DNA of 64,000 nt from Gloeothece verrucosa PCC 7822 (GTDB lineage: Bacteria; Cyanobacteriota; Cyanobacteriia; Cyanobacteriales; Microcystaceae): the NCBI RefSeq assembly GCF_000147335.1, contig NC_014501.1, positions 1,689,501-1,753,500 of the forward strand, in the 5' to 3' direction. Shown here in pieces: positions 54,405-62,447 of this stretch. A model generated the notes under the pieces. It was not told where the DNA came from. It did no database searches and saw only the letters and a list, made by a program, of their open reading frames with translations. The position numbers and the translations under genes are program-made. The first letter of the stretch is position 1; each line of letters opens with the position of its first letter.

Positions 54405-54451
54405 AAAGTGCTGGAGGATTTCTGGAATTGAAATCTGGCCAGCACTTTTGC
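54405..54451 (+). terminator. Rho-independent terminator of mtnD
   Basis: 10-bp perfect stem AAAGTGCTGG (54405-54414) / CCAGCACTTT (54439-54448) with a 24-nt loop, followed by TTG. It begins directly after the stop codon. Confidence 0.75.
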
Positions 54452-54509
54452 TCGGTTGATCTGTATTTTCAAGATAAAAGACTCAGCTATTTATCAGACA
54501 ACGAGGATT

Positions 54510-54632
54510 TTAAGGATTGAGAAATTTGAAATACATAGCTGCAACTAGAAAGTTAATCGATAAGAAAATACCCAGTCCCCACAAAACATCAGTGAGACGT
54601 GCGGCTCTTGGAGATCTAACGTTTTCATTCAT
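54510..54632 (-). CDS. psaX: Photosystem I subunit PsaX
   Basis: 40-residue product, minus strand, ATG 54630-54632 to TAA 54510-54512, with AAGGAG 11 nt upstream. The core sequence FLSINFLVAAMYFKFLNP closely matches the known PsaX core INFLVAAYYFGILK of Thermosynechococcus, which has one membrane helix in the PSI complex and binds a chlorophyll. N-terminus MNENVRSPRAARLTD is soluble. Not all cyanobacteria have PsaX. Easily missed because of its size. Confidence 0.82.
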   Translation of the reverse strand: MNENVRSPRAARLTDVLWGLGIFLSINFLVAAMYFKFLNP

Positions 54633-54811
54633 CAGTAAATTTAGCTCCTTTTTAAATTAGTATGGTTAATCTATAGTTAAGTATTGGAGATAAACTACTG
54701 CCAGCGCATCAAACTAAAGGATTATTTTGATTAATCCTAAATTTTACTAAAATACTTAGCGTCCGTCGTCAAACAGATTTTTGGGACTTTTTTGAAATCG
54801 CAAAGCCGTGA

Positions 54812-55495
54812 TCAACGGACTAAATCCGGACGCATCTGCTGAACATCAACTGGATCAACAAAAGGCAATTGATTGCCCGCATTTCTCAGGCGCTGAGTAG
54901 GCACAGGTAAAGGATTTCTCTGTCTTTCTTGGGGAGGATCTTCATCGATTGGGATTTGCTGAGGTTCAGGAGTTTGTGAAGAGGGGTTATTAGCGGCGGC
55001 GGGAGGTTGTCCTGCTTGAGGAGTTTGTGAAGCCGGATTTTGGTCATTTTGAGGGGGTTGAACAGCCGCATTAGGCTGTGCGGGTGAGACTCCAGGCTGA
55101 TCAAAACCGAGCAATAATCTGCTATCTGTGAAATAAGTCGCCCAAGGTTCTACAGATGGTGAGTTGATCCAAGCTTGGCGGCTAACCTTAACCACCAATA
55201 CCGGGGCGATGGCACCGGCATTTTCTCCTACGATCACCACTTTAATTTCATCTAAAGAGGGATCTTGTTTAAAGCGGCTATTGATAGTGCTGTAGGCTAA
55301 ATTTTTAGACCGTTGCATAAACTGATTGTAAGATTCTTGGGGTTGGCGATAAATAGGCAAATTAAATTCTATGGGTTTAGCCAATGTTATTGATGGATAG
55401 ATCCCTATAGTCGCTATCCAGGTGATAGCTGTACAACTTAATAGCGTCGTTAAACTGATGGGAATAAACTGTTGTTGGATGTTGAGTTTTAACAT
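54812..55495 (-). CDS. Secreted Pro/Gln-rich hypothetical protein
   Basis: 227 residues with a signal peptide (IPISLTTLLSCTAITWIATI, cut near TLA-KP). Residues 40-125 form a soluble domain (YNQFMQRSKNLAYSTINSRFKQ, VLVVKVSRQAWINSPSVEPW). The rest is Pro/Gln/Asn rich and disordered (QPNAAVQPPQNDQNPASQTP). Likely periplasmic or cell-surface. Adjacent psaX is on the same strand, 180 bp further on. Function unknown. Confidence 0.65.
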   Translation of the reverse strand: MLKLNIQQQFIPISLTTLLSCTAITWIATIGIYPSITLAKPIEFNLPIYRQPQESYNQFMQRSKNLAYSTINSRFKQDPSLDEIKVVIVGENAGAIAPVLVVKVSRQAWINSPSVEPWATYFTDSRLLLGFDQPGVSPAQPNAAVQPPQNDQNPASQTPQAGQPPAAANNPSSQTPEPQQIPIDEDPPQERQRNPLPVPTQRLRNAGNQLPFVDPVDVQQMRPDLVR

Positions 55496-55657
55496 AGATT
55501 TTTAGTTAAATTAGGTAACTTGCTTTACATATTCTTTCTTACCAGCTATCGATCACATGAATGAGTGATGTAAATCACTAACTAACAGATATGAAGATCA
55601 CTTTCCCAGATTATGGTTCAATTACAATAAAAACAAGCAAAAAAAACACTTGGAACA

Positions 55658-55837
55658 ATGGCTAAGTATTCTGATCCCAATTTACAACCAAATCCCTTTG
55701 TTACTTATCGAGACCCTCAAACAGGCTTATGGGTGGTCGTTCAAAATGCCACAGTGGCTCACAATGCAAATCTTACTGCTCAGGAGCCTCAACCCATACA
55801 ATCTAATGAAAAAAAAAGATCTAACCATGTTTTCTAA
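55658..55837 (+). CDS. Small 59-residue hypothetical protein
   Basis: ATG 55658 to TAA 55835-55837. Begins MAKYSDPNLQPNPFVTYRDP then QTGLWVVVQNATVAHNANLT, a compact beta-like domain, and ends basic (KKRSNHVF). A frame shifted by one base (55650-55850) is only a shadow. Fills the spacer before the HAD gene. I do not recognise the family. Confidence 0.55.
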   Translation: MAKYSDPNLQPNPFVTYRDPQTGLWVVVQNATVAHNANLTAQEPQPIQSNEKKRSNHVF

Positions 55838-55903
55838 AAAACTTATATAACAGGGTATAATCTCTTGTAACTTGATTATATAGTTTGAGCGTTCTGCCCT
55901 GCT

Positions 55904-56680
55904 ATGGCTTTATTACCGATTTCTGAGGCAGTTGTCAAAGATGACTTTACAACAGTTGCCCTCCTAGCCAGTGATTTTGATGGTACCCTCACACACCAGG
56001 GAAAATTAACAGCTACTGTCATAAAAAAATTATCCGCTTTAGCAGCAGCCGAAATACCTGTTTTAATTATAACTGGACGCTCTGCCGGCTGGGTGGAAGC
56101 AATTAATAGCTATTTACCAGTTACCGGAGCCATCGCCGAAAATGGCGGGTTGTATTATTCTCAAAAACGAGAGACTCCCGAAATTTTAACCCCTATTGTT
56201 GATTTCATAGAACATCGTAATTCCCTCAAACGAACTTTTGAAATTTTCAAGACACATTTTCCTAATCTGCAAGAATCAGCTGATAATCGTTTTAGAATAA
56301 CTGACTGGACTTTTGATGTAACTGGGCTAACTTTATCAGACCTTCAAAAACTGATCAAGTTATCTCATCAATGCGGCTGGGATTTTACTTATAGCACTGT
56401 TCAGTGTCATATTAAACCTTTACAGCAAAATAAAGCCGATAGTCTGCTGCAAGTGATACAGAAATATTTTCCTCAGTTGAAAAGTGAGCAAGTTTTGACC
56501 ATCGGGGATAGTCCCAATGATGAATCTTTATTTAACCCCCAAATTTTCCCGCTTTCTGTGGGAGTGAACAATGTTTTACATTACAAAGATAAGTTAAATT
56601 ATTATCCAAAATTTGTCACAAATAAGAGCGAAAGTGAAGGTTTTTGTGAATTAGTAGATTTACTATTTAAAAACCAATAA
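55904..56680 (+). CDS. HAD-superfamily (class IIB) phosphatase
   Basis: 258 residues with the HAD motifs: DFDGTLT (D24, D26), ITGRSAGW (motif II) and GDSPNDES (motif IV), plus a Cof-type cap region in the middle. Class IIB members hydrolyse sugar phosphates (sucrose-phosphate, trehalose-phosphate, mannosylglycerate-phosphate) or other small phosphates. The substrate cannot be read from the sequence. Monocistronic; its downstream end meets a heptamer array. Confidence 0.82.
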   Translation: MALLPISEAVVKDDFTTVALLASDFDGTLTHQGKLTATVIKKLSALAAAEIPVLIITGRSAGWVEAINSYLPVTGAIAENGGLYYSQKRETPEILTPIVDFIEHRNSLKRTFEIFKTHFPNLQESADNRFRITDWTFDVTGLTLSDLQKLIKLSHQCGWDFTYSTVQCHIKPLQQNKADSLLQVIQKYFPQLKSEQVLTIGDSPNDESLFNPQIFPLSVGVNNVLHYKDKLNYYPKFVTNKSESEGFCELVDLLFKNQ

Positions 56681-56699
56681 ATATCAATATAACTAATAA

Positions 56700-56748
56700 C
56701 TAATGACTAATGACTAATGACTAATGACTAATGACTAATGACTAATGA
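56700..56748. repeat. Heptamer array, seven perfect CTAATGA units
   Basis: Seven identical 7-bp units in a row, preceded by a degenerate unit (CTAATAA). It overlaps the stop codon of the DUF2470 gene (CTA at 56742-56744, TAG on the minus strand), so its last residues Ser-His derive from repeat-like sequence. Confidence 0.9.
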
Positions 56749-57026
56749 CTCAAAGTTCTTGCCTGTTTTACCATATCAATTAAAGTATGATGAGCATCTT
56801 CTGAATCTTTTAATTCATGAGCAAATTCAATGCGAACAGGAACGGTTTCCTCCTCAATTTGCACTGATAAATTCATCCCTTGCGGATCAATCGATAACAT
56901 TTGAGCCGCTTGAGCATTAGGAATATTCCCAAAAGCTTTAGCATAGAGAACTATTGCATCTCCATGATCCTCATTCATGTGTTTACAAATGCGATCGCTA
57001 ATAGTAGAAGTAATGGGATCTGCCAT
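56742..57026 (-). CDS. DUF2470 domain protein
   Basis: 94 residues from ATG 57026 (MADPITSTISDRICKHMNED). The NEDHGDAIVLYAKAFG motif is the DUF2470 signature; relatives are heme-binding domains, including Synechocystis Ssr1698, linked to iron and redox balance. AAGGAA lies upstream. The gene begins 1 bp after the stop of cobK on the same strand, so both are probably one transcript. Confidence 0.85.
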   Translation of the reverse strand: MADPITSTISDRICKHMNEDHGDAIVLYAKAFGNIPNAQAAQMLSIDPQGMNLSVQIEEETVPVRIEFAHELKDSEDAHHTLIDMVKQARTLSH

Positions 57027-57027
57027 G

Positions 57028-57804
57028 TTAATTTCCTTGCAAGAGTTGACGACAAAAAGTAATAACTTCAGATAAATCGCTAGTAAGCTTAGGATAAACA
57101 AGCTGTGGCCTTGTAATCACAATTAAAGGGATATTTAATTGGGCAGCCACTAATCGCTTAATATCTTCTCCTCCTGCCTTTCCTGATGCTTTAGTAACCA
57201 CCAGAGTAATGCCCCAATGTCGCCAAAGTGCCGCTTCTAATTCAGCCTGGATAGGAGGACGCAAAGCGATTAAGCGATCACTTGTAAATCCGGCAGCAAT
57301 AGCCGCTTCTATTGAGTTTACAACAGGAAGAATCCGAGCAAACAGAGTTGAGCGAGTTTGCCAAAATTTAAACAGAGGTAAAACCTTATATCCAACTGTT
57401 AACAATACCCGTTGTTTTAAAAGATATTCCCCCGACAAAAGACGGTCAAAACTCTCCAACTCTAGAACTTTTCCCTCAAAAAGCGAAGAAATTAAGGCAG
57501 GACGTTCATAGCGTAGATAGGGGATATTTCTGTCGGTAGCTGTAGCGATGGCCATTTGAGATACCTGTACTGCATAGGGATGAGAGGCATCTACAATAGC
57601 CATGATTTTTTCTTGACTTAAAAAATTACTCAAATTTTCTGGAGTCAATTGACCAATATAGACCTTCAAGCCGGAAATTTGAGGATAAAGATTGACGGCG
57701 GTAGCAGTAGTCACCGTTACCGTACAGGGTAACTTGGAGTAAGCCAGTGCTGATGCAATTTGCCTACTCTCTTGTGTACCCCCAATTAACCAGATCCGGC
57801 CCAT
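57028..57804 (-). CDS. cobK: Precorrin-6A reductase
   Basis: NADPH-dependent reduction in cobalamin synthesis. 258 residues starting MGRIWLIGGTQESRQIASAL, a Rossmann-like nucleotide loop, with DASHPYAVQVSQMA and the KASGKAGG segment of the CobK/CbiJ family. Size is standard. Co-transcribed with the DUF2470 gene. Other cobalamin genes are not adjacent. No cobalamin riboswitch was seen upstream. Confidence 0.87.
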   Translation of the reverse strand: MGRIWLIGGTQESRQIASALAYSKLPCTVTVTTATAVNLYPQISGLKVYIGQLTPENLSNFLSQEKIMAIVDASHPYAVQVSQMAIATATDRNIPYLRYERPALISSLFEGKVLELESFDRLLSGEYLLKQRVLLTVGYKVLPLFKFWQTRSTLFARILPVVNSIEAAIAAGFTSDRLIALRPPIQAELEAALWRHWGITLVVTKASGKAGGEDIKRLVAAQLNIPLIVITRPQLVYPKLTSDLSEVITFCRQLLQGN

Positions 57805-57867
57805 TTAGAGATGCGAAATCAGTGGACTAATAACTGATAACTGTACACTATTAACTGTTTTGAGCAT

Positions 57868-58065
57868 TTAATCTCTCCCTTTAAGAGCTTTAGTAAAGTT
57901 TTGTCGAAAGGCCGGATTCATCACTAATAAAACAGGCCACAGGAGGGATAACATTAATCGAGTTGGTAAGCTACGGTTAAAGTTGGTGTTGCTATACCCC
58001 TTTGAAAATTTCCAGATACCCCCAAGATAAACTACTAGAACAAGGATACCAATGAGTTTGACCAT
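57868..58065 (-). CDS. Small membrane protein, conserved-looking
   Basis: 65 residues from ATG 58065, which follows GGGGAGATACTT (ribosome-binding site). One or two membrane helices (LIGILVLVVYLGGIW and LMLSLLWPVLLVM) then a basic tail (RQNFTKALKGRD). A longer start at 58143 lacks a ribosome-binding site. No family named. Confidence 0.6.
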   Translation of the reverse strand: MVKLIGILVLVVYLGGIWKFSKGYSNTNFNRSLPTRLMLSLLWPVLLVMNPAFRQNFTKALKGRD

Positions 58066-58234
58066 AAGTATCTCCCCAAATAAACCTACTGTCTTTATTT
58101 TAGCTATCGCCGCTCTTATACCCCAGGCCGATTTTTTTCTCAATTAACAAATAACCTAAAAGCCCTGCTGTGGAGAGTTTAGGTAACAGAGGGAGCCAAG
58201 TTATGTTTAGCTTTTTGTAAAGCTCTGTAAACTC

Positions 58235-58300
58235 TTATAAATATTTCTCTAATGCTTGAGCTTCTAAAGCATCGGCTGTAAAGTTACCGTAATAGAACAT
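58235..58300 (-). other. Short open frame or gene remnant
   Basis: ATG 58298 to TAA 58235: 21 residues, MFYYGNFTADALEAQALEKY, biased and protein-like, open upstream to about 58338. It could be the tail of a lost gene. Too short to assign. Confidence 0.25.
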
Positions 58301-58493
58301 ACGATCAGCTTTCCTCAATCTGCTGTAATATCAACTCAGGTACTTAAAAAGCCTTGTGTTGAACTGATCACAGACCGACTAAAAAACGATAGGTTTGATC
58401 TCACAATCAAAAGCGTAATGCTGAGGTCAAGCAAAAATCCTTTGATTGAATGACTCTGTTGGGACAAAGCTAAGATATAGCGAAGGAGGACTT

Positions 58494-61019
58494 ATGCGTG
58501 CAGTGCTGATGGCCGGGGGTTCGGGGACACGGTTACGCCCGTTAACCTGCGATCTACCTAAACCGATGGTACCCATCTTAAACCGACCCATAGCCGAACA
58601 TATCATTAATTTACTCAAGCGGCATCACATTACCGAAGTGATCGCCACCCTTCACTATCTGCCTGATGTGATGCGAGACTACTTTCAAGATGGAGATGAC
58701 TTTGGAGTAGAAATCACTTATTCGGTAGAAGAAGATCAGCCGCTCGGAACTGCCGGCTGTGTGAAAAATATTGCTGAGTTACTTGATGATACCTTTATCG
58801 TTATAAGCGGCGATAGTATAACAGATTTTGATTTACAAGCGGCGATCACCTTTCATAAACAAAAACGGTCTAAAGCCACTTTAATTTTAACCCGAGTGCC
58901 CAATCCGGTCGAATTTGGCGTAGTGATTACTGACAAAGATTACCGCATTAATCGATTTTTAGAAAAACCCTCTAGTGGCGAAATTTTTTCGGATACCGTT
59001 AACACAGGTACTTATATTCTAGAACCCGAGGTTTTAGACTATCTTCCCGATAACGAAGAATGCGATTTTTCTAAAGATTTATTTCCTCTGTTGCTGGAAA
59101 AAGAGGAACCGATGTATGGATATGTCGCTGAGGGATACTGGTGTGATGTAGGTCATCTAGAGGCTTACCGAGAAGCCCAATATGATTCCCTATACCGCAA
59201 AGTTAAATTAGATTTTGATTATCAGGAAAAATCGCCGGGGGTATGGGTAGGAAGCAATACTTATATTGACCCCTCGGCCAAAATAGAAACACCTGTTATT
59301 ATTGGCAACAATTGCCGCATCGGTCCCGGAGCCATTATAGAAGGAGGAACCGTTATTGGTGATAATGTCACCATCGGAGCCGGAGCAGACTTAAAACGCC
59401 CTATTATTTGGAATGGGGCAATGATCGGCGATGAAGCCTATTTGGCGGCTTGTGTCATTGCTCGCGGAACGCGCATTGATCGCCGGGCACAAATTTTAGA
59501 AGGAGCGGTGGTGGGGCCTTTATCTACAGTAGGAGAAGAAGCCCAAATCAATACAGGAGTAAGAGTTTGGCCCAGTAAACGCATTGAATCCGGAGCCGTG
59601 TTGAATATTAATCTAATCTGGGGCAGTACAGCCCACCGAAATCTGTTTGGTCAGCGCGGCGTGTCAGGATTAGCTAATATTGATATTACCCCTGAATTTG
59701 CCGTTAAACTCGGGGCAGCTTATGGCTCTACCGTCAAACAAGGCGCTAGAGTGATTGTCTCTCGAGATCAGCGTAGTGTTTCCCGCATGGTTAGCCGCTC
59801 AATTATTGGGGGGTTAATGTCGGTTGGGGTTCATGTTCAAAACTTACAGTCTACCGCCATTCCCATTTCTCGCACCATGGCCCCTAAATTAGGAGTAGCA
59901 GGGGGTATTCATGTTAGAGTGCATCCGGACCGCCCTGATAGTATTCTGATCGAATTTTTTGACGAACAGGGGATCAATATCTCTAAAGCCAAAGAAAAGA
60001 AAATCGAAGGAGCTTATTTTAAAGAAGACTTACGAAGAGTTGGAATCCAGGAAATCGGCAATTTAGCCTATCCAGCAGGGGTAATTGACAGTTATCGACA
60101 AACCTTTGAAACCCAATTGAATGTAGAAGCTATCCGCAATAGTAGCTCAAAAATCATCATTGACTATGTTTATGGGGTATCTGGGGCTATATTACCGGAA
60201 CTGTTAACTAAGTTTGGTTGTGATGCAGTAGTTCTCAATGCCAGTTTACGGCAAACGGCTGTTTCTAACCCAGAACGAGAGACTCTCTTACATCAACTCG
60301 GACAAGTGGTAGAGGTTCTTCAAGCAAGTTTGGGGGTTCAAGTATCGGCCAATGGAGAACAGTTGATTCTCGTGGATGAAGGGGGTTTAACTATTCGGGG
60401 AGAACAACTGACCGCTTTAATGGTAAATACCATTTTTGTTTCCTATCCGAGAAGTACGGTAGTAGTACCGGTTAATGCTTCTAGCGCTGTAGAACAAATT
60501 GCCCGTCGTCATGATGGTAAAGTCATTCGCACAAAAGCTAATCCCACTGCTTTAATGGAAGCCTCTCAAAAAAATCCTAATGTGGCTTTAGGGGGAAGTG
60601 GCGAAACCGGTTTTATTTTCCCTCAACTTCATCCTGGGTTTGATGGTATGTTTAGTGTGGCTAAATTGTTAGAAATGATAACCATTCAAGAGCGCTCTCT
60701 GGCCCAAATTCGTGCCGAGTTACCTCGAGTTTATCATAAGTCTTATACCTTACGCTGCCCTTGGAAGGTTAAAGGGGCTTTGATGCGTCATCTGGTCGAA
60801 ATTCATCCGACAGAGCATTTAGAGTTGATTGATGGCGTGAAAATTATTAACCCTCATAATGATAATTGGGTGTTGATTTTGCCCGATGCCGGAGAACCTT
60901 TAGTCCACATTTACGCCAATAGCGATGATCGAGACTGGGTTGAACAAGCTCTTAAAGATTATCGCCATCAAGTTCAAGATTTTATTGAGCAAGAACAAGG
61001 CGAACTAGCCAATGTTTAG
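58494..61019 (+). CDS. Nucleotidyltransferase (mannose-1-phosphate guanylyltransferase type) fused to degenerate phosphomannomutase
   Basis: 841 residues from ATG 58494, which follows AAGGAGGACTT. Residues 1-240: sugar nucleotidyltransferase ([27 protein letters not shown] metal region). About 255-370: left-handed beta helix ([20 protein letters not shown]). About 390-841: phosphohexomutase fold, but the phosphoserine loop (normally TASHNP) reads VRVHPDRP (474-481), the metal loop DGDGDR reads SANGEQ (618-623) and GGEESGH reads GGSGETG. The mutase half is thus probably inactive and structural or regulatory. GDP-mannose or similar sugar-nucleotide synthesis is inferred. Confidence 0.85.
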   Translation: MRAVLMAGGSGTRLRPLTCDLPKPMVPILNRPIAEHIINLLKRHHITEVIATLHYLPDVMRDYFQDGDDFGVEITYSVEEDQPLGTAGCVKNIAELLDDTFIVISGDSITDFDLQAAITFHKQKRSKATLILTRVPNPVEFGVVITDKDYRINRFLEKPSSGEIFSDTVNTGTYILEPEVLDYLPDNEECDFSKDLFPLLLEKEEPMYGYVAEGYWCDVGHLEAYREAQYDSLYRKVKLDFDYQEKSPGVWVGSNTYIDPSAKIETPVIIGNNCRIGPGAIIEGGTVIGDNVTIGAGADLKRPIIWNGAMIGDEAYLAACVIARGTRIDRRAQILEGAVVGPLSTVGEEAQINTGVRVWPSKRIESGAVLNINLIWGSTAHRNLFGQRGVSGLANIDITPEFAVKLGAAYGSTVKQGARVIVSRDQRSVSRMVSRSIIGGLMSVGVHVQNLQSTAIPISRTMAPKLGVAGGIHVRVHPDRPDSILIEFFDEQGINISKAKEKKIEGAYFKEDLRRVGIQEIGNLAYPAGVIDSYRQTFETQLNVEAIRNSSSKIIIDYVYGVSGAILPELLTKFGCDAVVLNASLRQTAVSNPERETLLHQLGQVVEVLQASLGVQVSANGEQLILVDEGGLTIRGEQLTALMVNTIFVSYPRSTVVVPVNASSAVEQIARRHDGKVIRTKANPTALMEASQKNPNVALGGSGETGFIFPQLHPGFDGMFSVAKLLEMITIQERSLAQIRAELPRVYHKSYTLRCPWKVKGALMRHLVEIHPTEHLELIDGVKIINPHNDNWVLILPDAGEPLVHIYANSDDRDWVEQALKDYRHQVQDFIEQEQGELANV

Positions 61020-61097
61020 AGATTAGTCCTCTTGCAGAAGGAAGATCCTAATTTTTAATCGGGGAACAGGTTAAAGGAGGAACAGAAAAAACCTGTA

Positions 61098-61118
61098 GGG
61101 GCGCTGTTGCTTGCGCCC
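61098..61118. repeat. Small hairpin GGGCGC/GCGCCC
   Basis: GGGCGC (61098-61103) and GCGCCC (61113-61118) with a 9-nt loop in the spacer after the fusion gene. Resembles a common cyanobacterial intergenic palindrome; no T-run. Confidence 0.4.
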
Positions 61119-61275
61119 TTTGTTCCGTAAGCCAATACAAGCAATAAAGTTATTTTTCCTGGTGAGAAATTTAGCATAGGTTAGCTAGACTCATTTTCGA
61201 GGCTAAAATCGAAAGTTGTACAAATGTTCTATGATAGAGAGTAGGTTAAATAAAGCATTAGGAGTAATTAATTAA

Positions 61276-61932
61276 ATGAACAGTTGTGTATTAATGGCTA
61301 AAATCATTAGTAATCCCCAGTTGAGATATACTCAAGACGGACAAAAACCTTTTACAGAAATGTTAGTGGAGTTTGCCGCCTTGCGCCCTGAAGAACCCCC
61401 AGCAACATTAAAAGTAGTAGGTTGGGGAAATTTAGCGACAGAAATGGTCGAAAATTATATAGAGGGAAATTGGGTAATTATAGAAGGTCGTATTTCTATA
61501 AACCGGTTTGAGCGGCGGGAAGGATTTAAAGAAACCAAGGCAGAATTCATTGTATCTCATATTTATCGAGTAGAAGGTCAAGTGATTCCTAGTGCATCTG
61601 TAACTTCATCTGGGGCAGCAAGTTCATCAACAGCGACAGCCGCTTCTCGTCGAGATAATGTTGTCCCGATGAATTCTTTTAAATCCAAACAGCCGGAAGT
61701 AGAAATGGCTGACGAGGATTTTGAACCCGTCTCTCCTCCCCCTCAAAAAGAACAACCTTCAAGACAACCCGTTACTTCTGCCGCTTCATCTTCCGATGAT
61801 CAAGATTTAGATGATATTCCTTTTGTGCGACCTGTTAGTTTAAGAACCTGTGACCACCTCCAAGACTCTTGGGAATTGCTGGCTAACCGGCCTGGGAATT
61901 GGCTACATGGGGTCAGCGACTTATGGCGATAA
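61276..61932 (+). CDS. ssb: Single-stranded DNA-binding protein with atypical C-terminal extension
   Basis: 218 residues. OB-fold about 1-110 (MNSCVLMAKIISNPQLRYTQ, LKVVGWGNLATEMVENYIEG). A flexible Ser/Ala/Pro linker with acidic patches follows. The consensus interaction tip DDQDLDDIPF (174-183) is present but internal: 35 more residues (VRPVSLRTCDHLQDSWELLA...SDLWR) follow before the stop. The extension is Trp-rich. In ordinary SSBs the tip must be the very C-terminus to bind RecQ, PriA, ExoI and others. Either a real extension or a read-through/frame change. Confidence 0.8.
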   Translation: MNSCVLMAKIISNPQLRYTQDGQKPFTEMLVEFAALRPEEPPATLKVVGWGNLATEMVENYIEGNWVIIEGRISINRFERREGFKETKAEFIVSHIYRVEGQVIPSASVTSSGAASSSTATAASRRDNVVPMNSFKSKQPEVEMADEDFEPVSPPPQKEQPSRQPVTSAASSSDDQDLDDIPFVRPVSLRTCDHLQDSWELLANRPGNWLHGVSDLWR

Positions 61933-62447
61933 ACTTCTAAACGACAAGTCTTAGCTACCTCTGTTGGTTAGGGGCGATTGATTTTTGAAGCATTCCCCGT
62001 CTTGCATGGCGGGGATTTGAAAAATACCCCGATAATTTTCAGCTATGATTAGAAAAAGTTAGATTCTCACTCTGACCTAAAACCCAAAAATATTAAAAAA
62101 CTCTGTACAATCTCAAAACTGTAACCCAAGAAACAAAGCCCCCACAGACAAGCTTTAAGATAGGTATCTCTGTTCAATCATTGAGTTCGCTAAAATCAGT
62201 CTAAGTCTTAGCCAGCAAGGGTTATAAATCTATCAACCCCCACATAACTCAAAAGTAATAAGTGTTTTTAACTATGTCTTATAATAGAAGAGAGAAGAAA
62301 ACCTATCTAAATAGTTAAATTGACAAAACTTCAAGAAAGCAGTAATAGTTTTAACGGCAAAAATTGACCCGAATTAGCTCCCCATATTTTTTGTAACCTC
62401 ACTCAACAGTTCTCATCCTCAGTGATCAACGTTCTTAAACAACCCTT
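61933..62447. other. Spacer upstream of adhE, possible IS200/IS605-like end
   Basis: 515 bp. A hairpin CCCCG-TCTTGCATGG-CGGGG at about 61997-62016, followed by GATTTGAAAAA, looks like the terminal structures of IS200/IS605-type elements or a terminator; no transposase or TnpB frame is near. The rest is AT-rich with no gene. Confidence 0.35.
62320..62348 (+). promoter_or_regulatory. Weak putative promoter of adhE
   Basis: TTGACA (62320-62325), 17-bp spacer, TAATAG (62343-62348), about 100 bp before the adhE start. The -10 matches the consensus at only three positions, so it could be weak or activator-dependent. Confidence 0.3.

Noticed and set aside
55650-55850. 66-residue frame shifted against the 59-residue gene
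   Set aside because: Starts with a non-ATG codon and is rich in Leu by frame bias; the ATG frame at 55658 is more protein-like.
61997-62016. Complete IS200/IS605 element near adhE
   Set aside because: Only one terminal-like hairpin is present; no TnpA or TnpB frame was found.
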